The notes: generated from the letters alone by a model not told the origin. 64,000 nt of DNA from Betaproteobacteria bacterium (GCA_947458265.1 CANGYF010000012.1:1-64000); one strand, 5' to 3'. Numbered from the stretch's first letter, positions 35,166 to 46,021 are shown. Numbers and translations: made by a program.

Positions 35166-36122
35166 TCAGTCCATGAACAGCGAACTGACCGAATCTTCGT
35201 TGCTGACGCGCAGGATCGTCTCCGCGAGCAGCGAGGCAACCGACAACTGGCGGATGCGTTCGCCGCAGTTGCGTGCCGCCTCTGACAGCGGGATGGTGTC
35301 GGTGACCACGAGTTCGTCGAGGTCGTCGGTACCGGAGATGCGTTCGATCGCCGGGCCGGACAGCACGGCATGCGTGCAGTAGGCGGCCACGCGCGCCGCA
35401 CCGGCCTGCTTCAGCGCCTGCGCCGCCTTGACCAGGGTGCCGGCGGTATCGACCATGTCGTCGACGATCACGCAGGTGCGGCCCTGGACGTCGCCGATGA
35501 TGTTCATCACTTCCGACACATTGGCCTTCGGCCGCCGCTTGTCGATGATCACCAGGTCGGCCTCGAGCCGGCTCGCCATCGCACGGGCGCGCACCACGCC
35601 ACCGGTGTCGGGCGAGACCACGCACAGGTTCTGGTAGTCGCGCTTCCAGACGTCCCCGAGCAGGATCGGCAGGCCGTAGATGTTGTCGACCGGGATGTCG
35701 AAGAAGCCCTGGATCTGGTCGGCGTGCAGGTCCATCGTCAGCACGCGGTCGACGCCCACGCTCTGCAGCATGTTGGCGACGACCTTGGCGGTGATCGGAA
35801 CGCGGGCCGAACGCGGACGGCGGTCCTGACGCGCGTACCCGAAATACGGGATGGCGGCAGTGACGCGGGCGGCGGAAGAGCGCTTCAGCGCATCGACCAT
35901 CGCCATCAGTTCCATCAGGTTGTCGTTCGCCGGAGAGCAGGTCGACTGCAGCACGAAGACGTCCTTGCCGCGAACGTTCTCGAGCAGTTCGACCATCGTC
36001 TCGCCGTCGCTGAACATCCCGACGCTCGCGCGACCCAGGTGGATGTTCAGATGACGCACGACACCCTCGGCCAGCTTGCGGCTGGCAGAGCCCGAGAAAA
36101 CCATCAACCGGTCATAGGCCAT
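35166..36122 (-). CDS. prs: Ribose-phosphate pyrophosphokinase
   Basis: Makes PRPP from ribose 5-phosphate and ATP for nucleotide, His and Trp synthesis. 318 residues, class I. Seen are [20 protein letters not shown] (flexible loop), [18 protein letters not shown] (pyrophosphate loop region), [16 protein letters not shown] and the ribose-phosphate loop [16 protein letters not shown]. Downstream of ispE and tRNA-Gln and upstream of rplY. Confidence 0.98.
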   Translation of the reverse strand: MAYDRLMVFSGSASRKLAEGVVRHLNIHLGRASVGMFSDGETMVELLENVRGKDVFVLQSTCSPANDNLMELMAMVDALKRSSAARVTAAIPYFGYARQDRRPRSARVPITAKVVANMLQSVGVDRVLTMDLHADQIQGFFDIPVDNIYGLPILLGDVWKRDYQNLCVVSPDTGGVVRARAMASRLEADLVIIDKRRPKANVSEVMNIIGDVQGRTCVIVDDMVDTAGTLVKAAQALKQAGAARVAAYCTHAVLSGPAIERISGTDDLDELVVTDTIPLSEAARNCGERIRQLSVASLLAETILRVSNEDSVSSLFMD

Positions 36123-36157
36123 GGACCATCCTTGCGTCGCGCCGCTGCTGCCTGCGG

Positions 36158-36190
36158 TGTTGCGTGCGCTGTTGCGTGCGCTGTTGCGTG
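36158..36190. repeat. 12-bp tandem repeat upstream of prs
   Basis: tgttgcgtgcgc at 36158-36169 and again at 36170-36181, then nine bases of a third copy to 36190. Lies in the leader of prs, 36 bases before its ATG on the minus strand. Confidence 0.7.
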
Positions 36191-36246
36191 GACCGCTGCC
36201 GCGACGTGGTGAACCGAGTCTTCGAATACTCGCCGGTTGAAGGGAA

Positions 36247-36281
36247 AGACCGCCGCGAAGGCAGGGCCCGCGCGGCGGTCT
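36247..36281 (-). terminator. Intrinsic terminator after tRNA-Gln
   Basis: Perfect 11-bp stem AGACCGCCGCG (36247-36257) / CGCGGCGGTCT (36271-36281), loop 13 bases, beginning six bases past the CCA of tRNA-Gln. On the minus strand the stem ends in tct and is followed by ttcccttc, a short pyrimidine-rich tail. Confidence 0.7.
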
Positions 36282-36287
36282 GTGTAG

Positions 36288-36362
36288 TGGCTGGGGAGGT
36301 AGGGATCGAACCTACGAATGCCGGAATCAAAATCCGGTGCCTTACCACTTGGCGACTCCCCA
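36288..36362 (-). tRNA. tRNA-Gln (UUG)
   Basis: 75-nt cloverleaf on the minus strand: acceptor TGGGGAG/CTCCCCA, anticodon stem CCGGA/TCCGG with loop TTTTGAT (anticodon TTG), T-arm GTAGG-TTCGATC-CCTAC, discriminator G and encoded CCA (36288-36290). A tRNA-Gln between ispE and prs is a common betaproteobacterial arrangement. Confidence 0.97.
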
Positions 36363-36429
36363 AGAAACCTTGGCAGTGACTGCCGATGATGCCGGAACTC
36401 GAGATGCTGCGAGTGCTGCGATGATGCCC

Positions 36430-36477
36430 TGAAGCGCGGTTGCGTGCGCTGTCTCGTATTGAAGCGCGGTTGCGTGC
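36430..36477. repeat. 18-bp direct repeat between tRNA-Gln and ispE
   Basis: tgaagcgcggttgcgtgc occurs at 36430-36447 and again at 36460-36477, separated by 12 bases. It shares the ttgcgtgc word with the 12-bp repeat on the other side of the tRNA. No gene overlaps it. Confidence 0.75.
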
Positions 36478-36499
36478 TGCCGAATTTTCCGCGCCTTGC

Positions 36500-37396
36500 C
36501 TACCCCGTGCCTGCCGCCAGTGACCACAGCGGATGCCGGTCAAGCCCGGCAGCGACGAAGCCTGCCATCCCCGCCGGCCGGCGCGAGAATACCGCCTCGG
36601 CCTCCTGCTTCGAACCGAACGCTGCGAACACACAGGCGCCCGATCCGCTCATCGCCGCTGGTGCGTGCCGCCCGAGCCAGGAGAGATGCTCTCCGACGGC
36701 CGGATAGGCTGCCACCACCACCGGCTCCAGGTCATTGCGTCCCGGCGCCAATGCAAAACGAAAATGAGGATGCGGAAAACCCGCTATTTTCGCGGCAGGC
36801 GAATCCCGTGTCAAATGCGGCGACTGGAACACCTCACGGGTAGGCACCTGCACCGGTGGCACGAGCACCACGTAGCAGGCCGGTTCTGCATCGATCGCGA
36901 CGAGTTCTTCGCCGATTCCGCTGGCAAAGGCGGTCTGGCCGAACACGAACACCGGCACGTCCGCACCGAGCCCGAGCCCGATTTCCTGCAGTGCCTGGCG
37001 CGTCAGTCCAGTCTTCCACAGCGCATTGAGGGCGAGCAGCACGGTCGCTGCGTCCGAACTCCCACCGCCCAGCCCGCCGCCCTGCGGAATGCGCTTGACC
37101 AGGGACAGGTCTGCACCCAGCCGGCAACCGGTGGCCATCTGCAGCGCACGGGCCGCCCGCACCGAGAGGTCGTCATCCTCGGGCACGCCGGGCAGGTCGG
37201 TGCGCCTCACGATGCGCCCGTCCTCGCGCACCGCAAGCCCGACGCTGTCCGCATGGTCGATGAAGCGGAACACCGTTTCCAGCAGGTGGTAGCCGTCGGC
37301 GCGCCGGCCGACCACGTGCAGCATCAGGTTCAGCTTGGCCGGGGCGGGAAAGTGGCGCAGGCCATCGGCCTGCACCGGGAACGCGTCGACGTTCAC
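36500..37396 (-). CDS. ispE: 4-diphosphocytidyl-2-C-methyl-D-erythritol kinase
   Basis: GHMP kinase of the non-mevalonate isoprenoid pathway. 298 residues from GTG 37396, whose GTGA overlaps the lolB stop. N-terminal PAPAKLNLMLHVVGRRADGY (Lys and Asp of the active site nearby) and the glycine-rich ATP loop PQGGGLGGGSSDAATVL are intact; C-terminal AAMSGSGACVFAAF follows. lolB-ispE-prs is the usual order. Confidence 0.97.
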   Translation of the reverse strand: MNVDAFPVQADGLRHFPAPAKLNLMLHVVGRRADGYHLLETVFRFIDHADSVGLAVREDGRIVRRTDLPGVPEDDDLSVRAARALQMATGCRLGADLSLVKRIPQGGGLGGGSSDAATVLLALNALWKTGLTRQALQEIGLGLGADVPVFVFGQTAFASGIGEELVAIDAEPACYVVLVPPVQVPTREVFQSPHLTRDSPAAKIAGFPHPHFRFALAPGRNDLEPVVVAAYPAVGEHLSWLGRHAPAAMSGSGACVFAAFGSKQEAEAVFSRRPAGMAGFVAAGLDRHPLWSLAAGTG

Positions 37397-38076
37397 TGCT
37401 GCAGCCCCCTGCCACTGGCCGACACCGGTGCCATCAGCCACTGGTCGATCACCAGCCGCACCTGCAGTTCGGCCGACGCGACATCGATGCGCCGGGGCAA
37501 GGCGTCGAGCGGCGCGGCCGAGAACAATGGGATCACGATGTCCCAGCCCGACTCGTGGAACGATTCGATACGACCCGCCGCGTCGCGGACCACCCGCACC
37601 GCGACGCCGCCCGGGCCGGTCTGGCCACGCACCCAGTAGCGCAGGCCGTCGAGCGGCAGCGCAAAGCCGAGCGTGCCGCGCATCAAGGCCTCGGCCGTGG
37701 AGGCATGCGCTACCCGACCACCACTGCGCAGGGTGACCCCAGCTGCGTCGCGCTCGATCTGCACCGAACCTGCACCCAGCGGCGCCGAGATCACCATCTC
37801 CTCGCCGCGGCCGTCGTACTGCCAGCGCAGGTTCGCCGACAGCGCCTGCTCGCCCTGCCGGATTGCCAGCCGCCCGGACAACTCGAACGCCGGGTCGCCG
37901 TCCACGGCGACCGCCGCGGCGCCCTGCGTTCCGGGAGGCAGCGAGGCACACCCCTGGGCCAGCAGCGCAGCCAGGGCAGGCAGCGCCAGCAGCGCCCTGC
38001 GGCGCGGCCTCGCCGGACCTGGTGCGACCGAACGTGGTGCGACCGCTGCCCCCGCGCTGCTGTCACGCCCGCTCAC
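37393..38076 (-). CDS. lolB: Outer-membrane lipoprotein LolB
   Basis: Receives lipoproteins from LolA and inserts them in the outer membrane. 227 residues from GTG 38076 (GTGA overlap with the preceding TPR gene). Lipobox LLAQGC places the lipidated Cys at about residue 43. The mature beta fold shows FELSGRLAIRQGEQALSANL, SPLGAGS-like SAPLGAGSVQIERDAAG, and LPLDGLRYWVRG. Its own stop overlaps ispE by four bases, so three genes are coupled in a row. Confidence 0.94.
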   Translation of the reverse strand: MSGRDSSAGAAVAPRSVAPGPARPRRRALLALPALAALLAQGCASLPPGTQGAAAVAVDGDPAFELSGRLAIRQGEQALSANLRWQYDGRGEEMVISAPLGAGSVQIERDAAGVTLRSGGRVAHASTAEALMRGTLGFALPLDGLRYWVRGQTGPGGVAVRVVRDAAGRIESFHESGWDIVIPLFSAAPLDALPRRIDVASAELQVRLVIDQWLMAPVSASGRGLQQ

Positions 38077-40055
38077 TTGCGCAGGCGCTTGACCGTGCTC
38101 TGCAGCACTTCGTTGTCCGGGCTGGCCTTCAGTGCTTCGTCCCAGATGCGCCGCGCCTCGTCGCGCTGGCCTTGCGTCCAGAGCACCTCGCCCAGGTGCG
38201 CCGCGATCTCCGCATCGCGCTTGAGCTTGTAGGCCTGCTGCAGGATGTCCAGCGCCCGGGCCGCGTCGCCCATGCGGAAAAACACCCATCCGAGGCTGTC
38301 CATGATGTACGGATCGTCGGGTGCCAGCTTGACCGCGGTCTGGATCAGCTTCAGTGCCTCGTCCAGCCGCACATTGCGATCGGCCAGCGAATAACCGAGG
38401 GCGTTGTGTGCATGCGCATGGTCGGGCTGGATCTCGATCACCCGCGCAAGGTTCTTCTCGGTGATGTCGAAGCGGCCGAGCCGTTCCGCCAGCAGCGCCT
38501 GGTCATACAGAAGCTCGGGGGTGTCCGGTGCCTTTGCCAGCGCTTCGCCGAGCAGGTCGAACGCTCCCTGCACGTCCTTCGCGTCGCGCAGCACCTGCGC
38601 CTCGGTAAGCAGCAACTGCGTCCGCTGGTCGAGCGATGTGGGCACGATCCGGCGCAGGGTTTCCCGCGCCTCTTTCGTACGGCCCTGGCGAGCCAGCACG
38701 CTCGCTTCGGCGAGCTGGGCCGGGATGCGCTGCTCGCCGGCCTCGACGGCGCGGTACCACTTGAGTGCATCGTCGAGCTGCCGCCGCCCCTCGGCCGTGC
38801 GCCCCAGGTAGTAGCGCAGCGCGTCCGGGTCCTTCGGTTGGCCCGCCAGCAGCTTGCGCAGCTGCTGATCGGCGGTATCGAAGTCTTCGAGCTGCAGCGA
38901 CAGCAGGCCGATCGCCAGCGACAGCTCCGCATTGTCCGGGAAGTCGGCGGCGAGTTTCTGGAATTCGCCGCGTGCCTCGGGCAGGCGCTTCTCGGTTGCG
39001 TACAGCCGGGCGAGGTTCATGCGCGCCTCGGTCGCCTTCGGATTGGCGGCGACGAACTTGCGCAACTGGGCCATCGCCTCGGCATTCGAACGGCGGGCGA
39101 GGATCTGCGTCTCGAACAGGGCCGCGAGTTCCCAGTCGGGCGAGATGCGCTGCGCCTCTCGCACCTCGGACAGGGCCAGGTTGAAGTCCTGCGTCGTCCA
39201 GGCTGCCTGGGCGACCGCCATGCGCGCCTCGCGCAGGCCGGGATGCTTCGCGGCCAGCTCGCGCACCACCCCGAGCACCGCAGCGCGGTCGGACTGCTTG
39301 GCGAACAGCGAGGCGAGCTGCATGAAGCCCTGCCCGATGTTCGCGCCCTCGTTGACCAGCAGCCGTTCGAGGTGCGGGACCGAGGCATTGAGCAGCCCGC
39401 CGTTGACGAGCAGCGCGACCATGGTCTGACGCGCCTGTATGGAATCGGGATCGATCGACACCCAGGCGCCAGCGGCCTCGACAGCCTGCTTGAACGCGCC
39501 GGCACGCAGCGCCACCTCGGTCGAGCGCTGGGCGATGCGCGGATCGCGGGTCGACTTCGCGAGGTCGTTGAAGGCGGCGGTCGCGACGTCGAACCGTCCC
39601 CGCTGGGTTGCGATCTCGGCCAGCAGGTACTGGAACATCACCTGCCGGCTGAGCTCCAGCCTCGGCAGCCTCGGATCGATCACAGGGCTGCCGTCCACGA
39701 CACCGGGCGCGCCCGTCGACGGCGAAGACTGCGCCAGCAGGCTGCCGGACGGAGCGGACGCAATCTGCACCATCCAGGCACGGGCAAGCGCCTCGGGCGA
39801 CATCTGGCCAGCGACAGCGAGCCCGGGCGCAAGGCCTGCCCCGAGCATGAGGACGGACGCCCCGAGCACGCGCGCCGCCAGGTGTGCGAGCCGGGTGGAC
39901 GAAGCAGCCGACGATTCGCTGGAACCGAAACGGGGTTTCTGGGTCAAAGCCGGTACCCCATGGCGGACTGGGAGCTGGCTGGCCGGCCTGCCGGGTCTTC
40001 CGGCCGGCACGGGGCCGGCGGCAGGGCGATGAGCGCAGTTTCCGAAAATGTTCAT
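38073..40055 (-). CDS. TPR-repeat protein upstream of lolB
   Basis: 660 residues. After a long basic N-terminus comes a hydrophobic export signal (LGASVLMLGAGLAPGLAVAG, about 66-85), so the true start may be later than 40055. The rest is about a dozen tetratricopeptide repeats (for example RMNLARLYATEKRLPEARGE, YYLGRTAEGRRQLDDALKWY, AHNALGYSLADRNVRLDEAL). Homologues precede lolB in many betaproteobacteria; probably a periplasmic or envelope scaffold, precise role unknown. The 261-base space to the divergent ABC gene at 40317 must hold its promoter, but no convincing box pair was found. Confidence 0.85.
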   Translation of the reverse strand: MNIFGNCAHRPAAGPVPAGRPGRPASQLPVRHGVPALTQKPRFGSSESSAASSTRLAHLAARVLGASVLMLGAGLAPGLAVAGQMSPEALARAWMVQIASAPSGSLLAQSSPSTGAPGVVDGSPVIDPRLPRLELSRQVMFQYLLAEIATQRGRFDVATAAFNDLAKSTRDPRIAQRSTEVALRAGAFKQAVEAAGAWVSIDPDSIQARQTMVALLVNGGLLNASVPHLERLLVNEGANIGQGFMQLASLFAKQSDRAAVLGVVRELAAKHPGLREARMAVAQAAWTTQDFNLALSEVREAQRISPDWELAALFETQILARRSNAEAMAQLRKFVAANPKATEARMNLARLYATEKRLPEARGEFQKLAADFPDNAELSLAIGLLSLQLEDFDTADQQLRKLLAGQPKDPDALRYYLGRTAEGRRQLDDALKWYRAVEAGEQRIPAQLAEASVLARQGRTKEARETLRRIVPTSLDQRTQLLLTEAQVLRDAKDVQGAFDLLGEALAKAPDTPELLYDQALLAERLGRFDITEKNLARVIEIQPDHAHAHNALGYSLADRNVRLDEALKLIQTAVKLAPDDPYIMDSLGWVFFRMGDAARALDILQQAYKLKRDAEIAAHLGEVLWTQGQRDEARRIWDEALKASPDNEVLQSTVKRLRK

Positions 40056-40316
40056 GTTTGGAAAGAGTTTAGGTATATTTGCGCGCCGTCACAAGCCGAC
40101 CGGTGGTGTTCCGTCTGCCCGTCGCGCATGCGGCCACGAAAGCGGAATGGCTCCGAAGGTTACGGCCGACGAGGCGACGGTTGGGCAGGGCATCGCGATG
40201 TACGCCTGCGGCGCCCCGCCGCTGCATGATGTGTCCTGCTGCTCCGCGTTTTCCAGCACTGCATTCCCCTGCCACACCCCCTCCCTGCAGACGCAACTGT
40301 CACGACTGGCCCATAG

Positions 40317-41258
40317 ATGAACACCCCCGACCAGAACCAGACCGTCCGTGCGACCGACCTGACCCGCCAGTTCGGCGAACGCGTGGCGGTCAACAAGGTG
40401 AGCTTCACGCTCAACCGCGGCGAGGTGCTCGGATTCCTCGGGCCCAACGGCGCCGGCAAGACCACGACCATGCAGATGCTCACCGGCAACCTCGCGCCCA
40501 GCGCGGGGCAGGTCGAGATCTGCGGCATCGACATGCTCGATCGGCCGACCGACGCCAAGGCACGCATCGGCTATCTGCCCGAGACGCCGCCGCTGTACCG
40601 CGACCTCACGGTAAACGAGTTCCTGCAACTCGCCGGGCGCCTGCACCGCGTGCCGAAGAAGCAGCTCGGCGCTGCGGTCGAGAGCGCGAAGCAGCGCTGC
40701 GGCATCGGCGATGTGGGCCAGCGGCTGATCGGCGCGCTGTCCAAGGGCTATCAGCAGCGCGTAGGCATCGCACAGGCGATCATCCACAACCCTGATGTGG
40801 TGATCCTCGATGAACCGACGGTGGGCCTCGACCCGAACCAGATCCGCGACATCCGCGCACTGATCCGCGAACTGGGCGGCGCGCACAGCGTGATCCTGTC
40901 GACGCACATCCTTCCCGAGGTCGAACAGGTCTGCAACCGCGTGCAGATCATCCACAAGGGCCAGCTCGTGTTCGCCGACTCGCTCGGCGGCGTGAAGGAA
41001 TTCCGCGGCCGCAGCCTGATGCTGGGCCTGCGTAATGCCCCGGCCATCGAGGCGATTGCCGCCGTGCCGGGCGTCGCGCATGTCGAGCCGGCGCGCAGCG
41101 GGCTGTTCCGCGTCGAGCCGCACGCCGACACCGATCCGACCGAGGCGCTGGTGCAGGCGGCCTGGGAGGGCAAGTGGAACCTGTTCCAGCTGGCGCCCGC
41201 GGTGTCCAGCATCGAGGATGTATTCGTGCAGCTGACCCACCGCGAGGAGACCGTCTGA
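40317..41258 (+). CDS. ABC transporter ATP-binding protein (GldA/CcmA-like)
   Basis: 313 residues. Walker A GFLGPNGAGKTTTMQMLTGN at about 40-59, Q-loop near IGYLPETPPLYRDLTV, signature LSKGYQQRVGIAQAI, Walker B VVILDEPTVGLDPNQ, switch His in ILSTHILPEVEQVC, and an extra C-terminal domain of about 80 residues. Matches the GldA type that pairs with GldF and a GldG-like auxiliary protein. Overlaps the permease start by one base (TGATG). Confidence 0.92.
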   Translation: MNTPDQNQTVRATDLTRQFGERVAVNKVSFTLNRGEVLGFLGPNGAGKTTTMQMLTGNLAPSAGQVEICGIDMLDRPTDAKARIGYLPETPPLYRDLTVNEFLQLAGRLHRVPKKQLGAAVESAKQRCGIGDVGQRLIGALSKGYQQRVGIAQAIIHNPDVVILDEPTVGLDPNQIRDIRALIRELGGAHSVILSTHILPEVEQVCNRVQIIHKGQLVFADSLGGVKEFRGRSLMLGLRNAPAIEAIAAVPGVAHVEPARSGLFRVEPHADTDPTEALVQAAWEGKWNLFQLAPAVSSIEDVFVQLTHREETV

Positions 41259-42001
41259 TGATCTTCACCGTTGCCGGCAAGGAACTCCGGGCGCTGTTCT
41301 CGTCGCCGCTCGCCTGGGTGGTGCTCGCCTTCCTGCAGGTGACCATGGCCTGGATCCTGGTCACCCGGCTCGATGCCTACCTCACCGTGCAGACGCAGCT
41401 GATGCAGATGGACACGCCGCCAGGCATCACCGAGATCATCGTCGCGCCGATCTTCGGCGCTGCCGCGGTGATCCTGATCATGGCCGTGCCGCTGCTGTCG
41501 ATGCGCCTGATCGCCGAGGAACGGCGCAACCAGACCATGACCTTCCTGATCTCGGCACCGCTGTCGATGACCCAGATCGTGATCGGCAAGTTCGTCGGCC
41601 TGTATTCGTTCCTGATGCTGTCGGTCGCACTGATCCTCGTGATGGCCTCGTCCATGTACATGGGCGGCCGCCTCGACCTGGGCCTGCTCGGCACCCTGTC
41701 GCTCGGGCTCGCGCTGCTCATCGCCGCGTTCGCAGCGGTCGGCGTGTTCTTCTCGTCGCTCACCGCGCAGCCGGTAGTCGCGGCCACCGCGACGCTGGCG
41801 ACGCTGCTCGGGCTGTGGCTGCTCAACATGTCGCAGGCCAATCCCGACAGCCCGTTCCTGATGCTCGCGCTGATCCGGCGCTACGAGAGCTTCACCAAGG
41901 GGCTGCTCGACACCAGCGACATCATCTTCCTGGTGGTGTTCACCGCCGTTTTCCTGATCCTCGCGATCCGCCGCCTCGACTCCGATCGCCTCGGCGGCTG
42001 A
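41258..42001 (+). CDS. ABC transporter permease (GldF-like)
   Basis: 247 residues, six membrane spans (SPLAWVVLAFLQVTMAWILV, FGAAAVILIMAVPLLSMRLI, FSFLMLSVALI-like, GLALLIAAFAAVGVFFSSLT, VVAATATLATLLGLWLLNMS, DIIFLVVFTAVFLILAIRRL). The cytoplasmic segment AEERRNQTMTFLISAPLS is the coupling region seen in ABC-2 permeases. Coupled to the ATPase gene upstream; the auxiliary gene follows after 78 bases. Confidence 0.9.
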   Translation: MIFTVAGKELRALFSSPLAWVVLAFLQVTMAWILVTRLDAYLTVQTQLMQMDTPPGITEIIVAPIFGAAAVILIMAVPLLSMRLIAEERRNQTMTFLISAPLSMTQIVIGKFVGLYSFLMLSVALILVMASSMYMGGRLDLGLLGTLSLGLALLIAAFAAVGVFFSSLTAQPVVAATATLATLLGLWLLNMSQANPDSPFLMLALIRRYESFTKGLLDTSDIIFLVVFTAVFLILAIRRLDSDRLGG

Positions 42002-42079
42002 GCCGGGCGTGGACCCCATGGCACCGGCGCGACCGCTTCCCCTGCACCGCCAACCGACTTCCTCGAACCAGGCAGACTG

Positions 42080-43438
42080 ATGGCCACCAATATCGATCGC
42101 AAGTTCCGACTGAAGCTGTCGGCCCAGAACTGGCTGTTCGTCATCCTCATCCTGGCCCTCGCCGGGCTCGTGTCGTACGTGGCGCGCGAGTACAAGAAGG
42201 AATGGGATGTCAGCCTGAACGCACGCAACACGCTGACGCAGCCGACCATCGACATGCTGAAGCAGCTGACCGAGCCGGTGACGATCACGTCATACGCAAC
42301 CGGCCAGGAAGACCTGCGCAAGATGGTGCGCGACTTCCTCGCGCCTTACCAGCGGCTCAAGCCCGACATCAACCTGTCGTTCATCGACCCGCGCGAACAG
42401 CCCAAGCTCGCGCAGGCCGCTGGCGTGACGGTCAACGGCGAGATGGTCGTCGAGTACGGCAAGCGCAGCGAGAACATCAACACGCTGACCGAGCAGGCGT
42501 TCGCGAACCTGATCATGCGGCTGGCGCGCGGCCAGGAACGCATGGTAATGTCGCTCGACGGCCACGGCGAACGCGTGATCGACGGCAAGGCCAACCATGA
42601 CCTCGGCCTGTTCGGCCGCCAGCTCGAGAACAAGGGCTTCGCCACCGGCCCGCTGAACCTGTCGATTGCGCAGGACGTGCCGGCCGACCTGAAGATCCTG
42701 ATCATCGCCGGGCCGAAGGTCGACCTGCTGCCGCCGGAAGTGAAGAAGATCAAGGAGTGGATCGACAAGGGCGGCAGCCTGCTCTGGCTGATCGACCAGG
42801 AGCCGATGCGCGGCATGCAGCCGATCGCCGACATCTTCGGCCTGGTACTCAATCCGGGCACGGTGGTCGACCCGTCGGCCCAGCTGATCAACGCGCAGCC
42901 GACGATGGCGGTGGCTACCGGCTACGGCCAGCACCCGATCGCGAAGAACTTCACGCTCAACACGATCCTGCCGTTCGCGCGCTCGATCGGCGTCGACGGC
43001 AGCCGCGACTGGCGCGAGACGCCGCTGATCGAAGTGGCCCCGCGCGGCTGGCTCGAGATGAGCCCGATCGCCGAAGGTACCTCGTCGGTGACCTTCGACA
43101 AGGGCAAGGACGTGCCCGGCCCGGTCACCGTCGGCATCGCGCTCGAGCGCACGCTGAACGACCGGCCGCAGCGGGTGGTGGTGATCGGCTCCGGCCACTT
43201 CCTCGCCAACCAGTACGTCGGCCTGGTGGGCAACATGGACCTGGGCATCAACATCATCAACTGGCTGGCCGGCGACGAGAACCTGATCACCGTGCAGCCG
43301 AAGGGGACGCTCGACTCGTCGCTGACGCTCAACCGCACCTCGATGATGGTCATCGTCTACGGCTTCCTGGTGCTGCTGCCGCTGGGATTCCTCGTGACCG
43401 GTGGCACGATCTGGTGGCGCCGCCGGCGCAAGGCCTGA
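42080..43438 (+). CDS. GldG-like ABC auxiliary membrane protein
   Basis: 452 residues. One N-terminal span (WLFVILILALAGLVSYVA, about 19-36), a large periplasmic domain of the ABC_transp_aux type (YATGQEDLRKMVRDFLAPYQ, VMSLDGHGERVIDGKANHDL, LLWLIDQEPMRGM), and one C-terminal span (MMVIVYGFLVLLPLGFLVTG) before a basic tail. In Bacteroidetes GldG belongs to the gliding ABC complex; in proteobacteria the equivalent is uncharacterised. Ends 15 bases before a short palindrome. Confidence 0.88.
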   Translation: MATNIDRKFRLKLSAQNWLFVILILALAGLVSYVAREYKKEWDVSLNARNTLTQPTIDMLKQLTEPVTITSYATGQEDLRKMVRDFLAPYQRLKPDINLSFIDPREQPKLAQAAGVTVNGEMVVEYGKRSENINTLTEQAFANLIMRLARGQERMVMSLDGHGERVIDGKANHDLGLFGRQLENKGFATGPLNLSIAQDVPADLKILIIAGPKVDLLPPEVKKIKEWIDKGGSLLWLIDQEPMRGMQPIADIFGLVLNPGTVVDPSAQLINAQPTMAVATGYGQHPIAKNFTLNTILPFARSIGVDGSRDWRETPLIEVAPRGWLEMSPIAEGTSSVTFDKGKDVPGPVTVGIALERTLNDRPQRVVVIGSGHFLANQYVGLVGNMDLGINIINWLAGDENLITVQPKGTLDSSLTLNRTSMMVIVYGFLVLLPLGFLVTGGTIWWRRRRKA

Positions 43439-43453
43439 TCCCGAGGCTGAACC

Positions 43454-43485
43454 CTGGGGTCTGATCCCGCGCGGTCAGACCCCAG
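43454..43485. repeat. 32-bp palindrome between GldG-like and DUF4340 genes
   Basis: Perfect 11-bp inverted arms CTGGGGTCTGA (43454-43464) and TCAGACCCCAG (43475-43485) around a 10-base centre. It carries the same GGTCAGA word as the 88-bp element at 33689. It may be a REP-like repeat or a weak bidirectional hairpin; no T-run follows. Confidence 0.7.
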
Positions 43486-43504
43486 CCGTTACCAAGGTAC
43501 GCAC

Positions 43505-44350
43505 GTGAAGAAGACCCTGATCATCAATGCGCTGCTGCTCGTGCTCGTACTCGGGCTCGGCGCCTTCCTGTACTTCAAGCCGAAGCCGGAAGAGCCCAGG
43601 CCGACCGAGTACAAGCTGTCCGCACTCAAGCCGGAGGAGATCAAGCGCATCGAGGTGAAGCTGCGCAAGGGCGACCCGGTGGTGCTCGAACTCGAGGGCG
43701 AGCAGTGGTACCTCACCAAGCCGTTCCGCGCCCGCGCCGACAACTTCGAGGCACGCCGTCTGGCAGACCTGGTGCGCGCGGTCAGCGACCAGAAGCTGCC
43801 GGCGACCGACCTCGCCCGCTTCGAACTCGAGCCGCCGTTCGCCACCGTCGTGCTCGACAAGCAGACCTTCACCTTCGGCACCATCAACCGGATGATGAAG
43901 ATGCAGTACGTGATGACCGGCGATTCGGTCTACATGGTGAACCCGCAGTATGCTCAGGCGATCCCGCCGCAGCCGGAACGCATGGCCGACAACCGGCTGT
44001 GGACCACGCCGGAACAGCAGATCGTCGGCGTCGACATGCCCGGCTTCAAGGTCGAGCAGGTCGACGGCAACTGGGCGATCTCGCCCAAGCCGCTGATCAC
44101 CCCGACGCAGGATGACCTGAACCGGTTCATCGACGAATGGAAGCTCGCCTCCGGCACGTTGACCCAGCCGATGAAGCTCAAGCCGGGCAAGGACGCCACG
44201 GTCGTGCGCACCAAGGATGGCAAGTCGATCACCGTGCATCTGGCCTCGCGCGAAGGCAACGACTGGATCGTGCTGCGCCCCGACGAAGGCCTGCAGTACC
44301 ACCTGTCCCGCGAGACCGCGCGGCGGATGTTCGAGCCGAACTGGCGCTGA
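43505..44350 (+). CDS. DUF4340-type periplasmic protein
   Basis: 281 residues from GTG 43505. N-terminal membrane anchor (LIINALLLVLVLGLGAFLYF), then a soluble repeat-like domain: YKLSALKPEEIKRIEVKL with GEQWYLTKPFRARADNFEAR, and the same pattern later (PGFKVEQVDGNWAISPKPLI). DUF4340 proteins usually follow a GldG-like gene and are thought to act with that transporter outside the membrane; no function is established. Ends 39 bases before mutM. Confidence 0.85.
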   Translation: MKKTLIINALLLVLVLGLGAFLYFKPKPEEPRPTEYKLSALKPEEIKRIEVKLRKGDPVVLELEGEQWYLTKPFRARADNFEARRLADLVRAVSDQKLPATDLARFELEPPFATVVLDKQTFTFGTINRMMKMQYVMTGDSVYMVNPQYAQAIPPQPERMADNRLWTTPEQQIVGVDMPGFKVEQVDGNWAISPKPLITPTQDDLNRFIDEWKLASGTLTQPMKLKPGKDATVVRTKDGKSITVHLASREGNDWIVLRPDEGLQYHLSRETARRMFEPNWR

Positions 44351-44389
44351 GCGCCAGCGCCGGGCCGATGATGCGCGGGCGTCCGGCAG

Positions 44390-45991
<1,602 letters not shown>

Positions 45992-46021
45992 AGGGGTCGG
46001 TCCTCGTCGTTCACTGGTCGT

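Noticed and set aside
40056-40316. Promoter for the TPR gene (AT-rich ggtatattt at 40072-40080)
   Set aside because: A -10-like TATACC can be seen on the minus strand but no -35 at acceptable distance.
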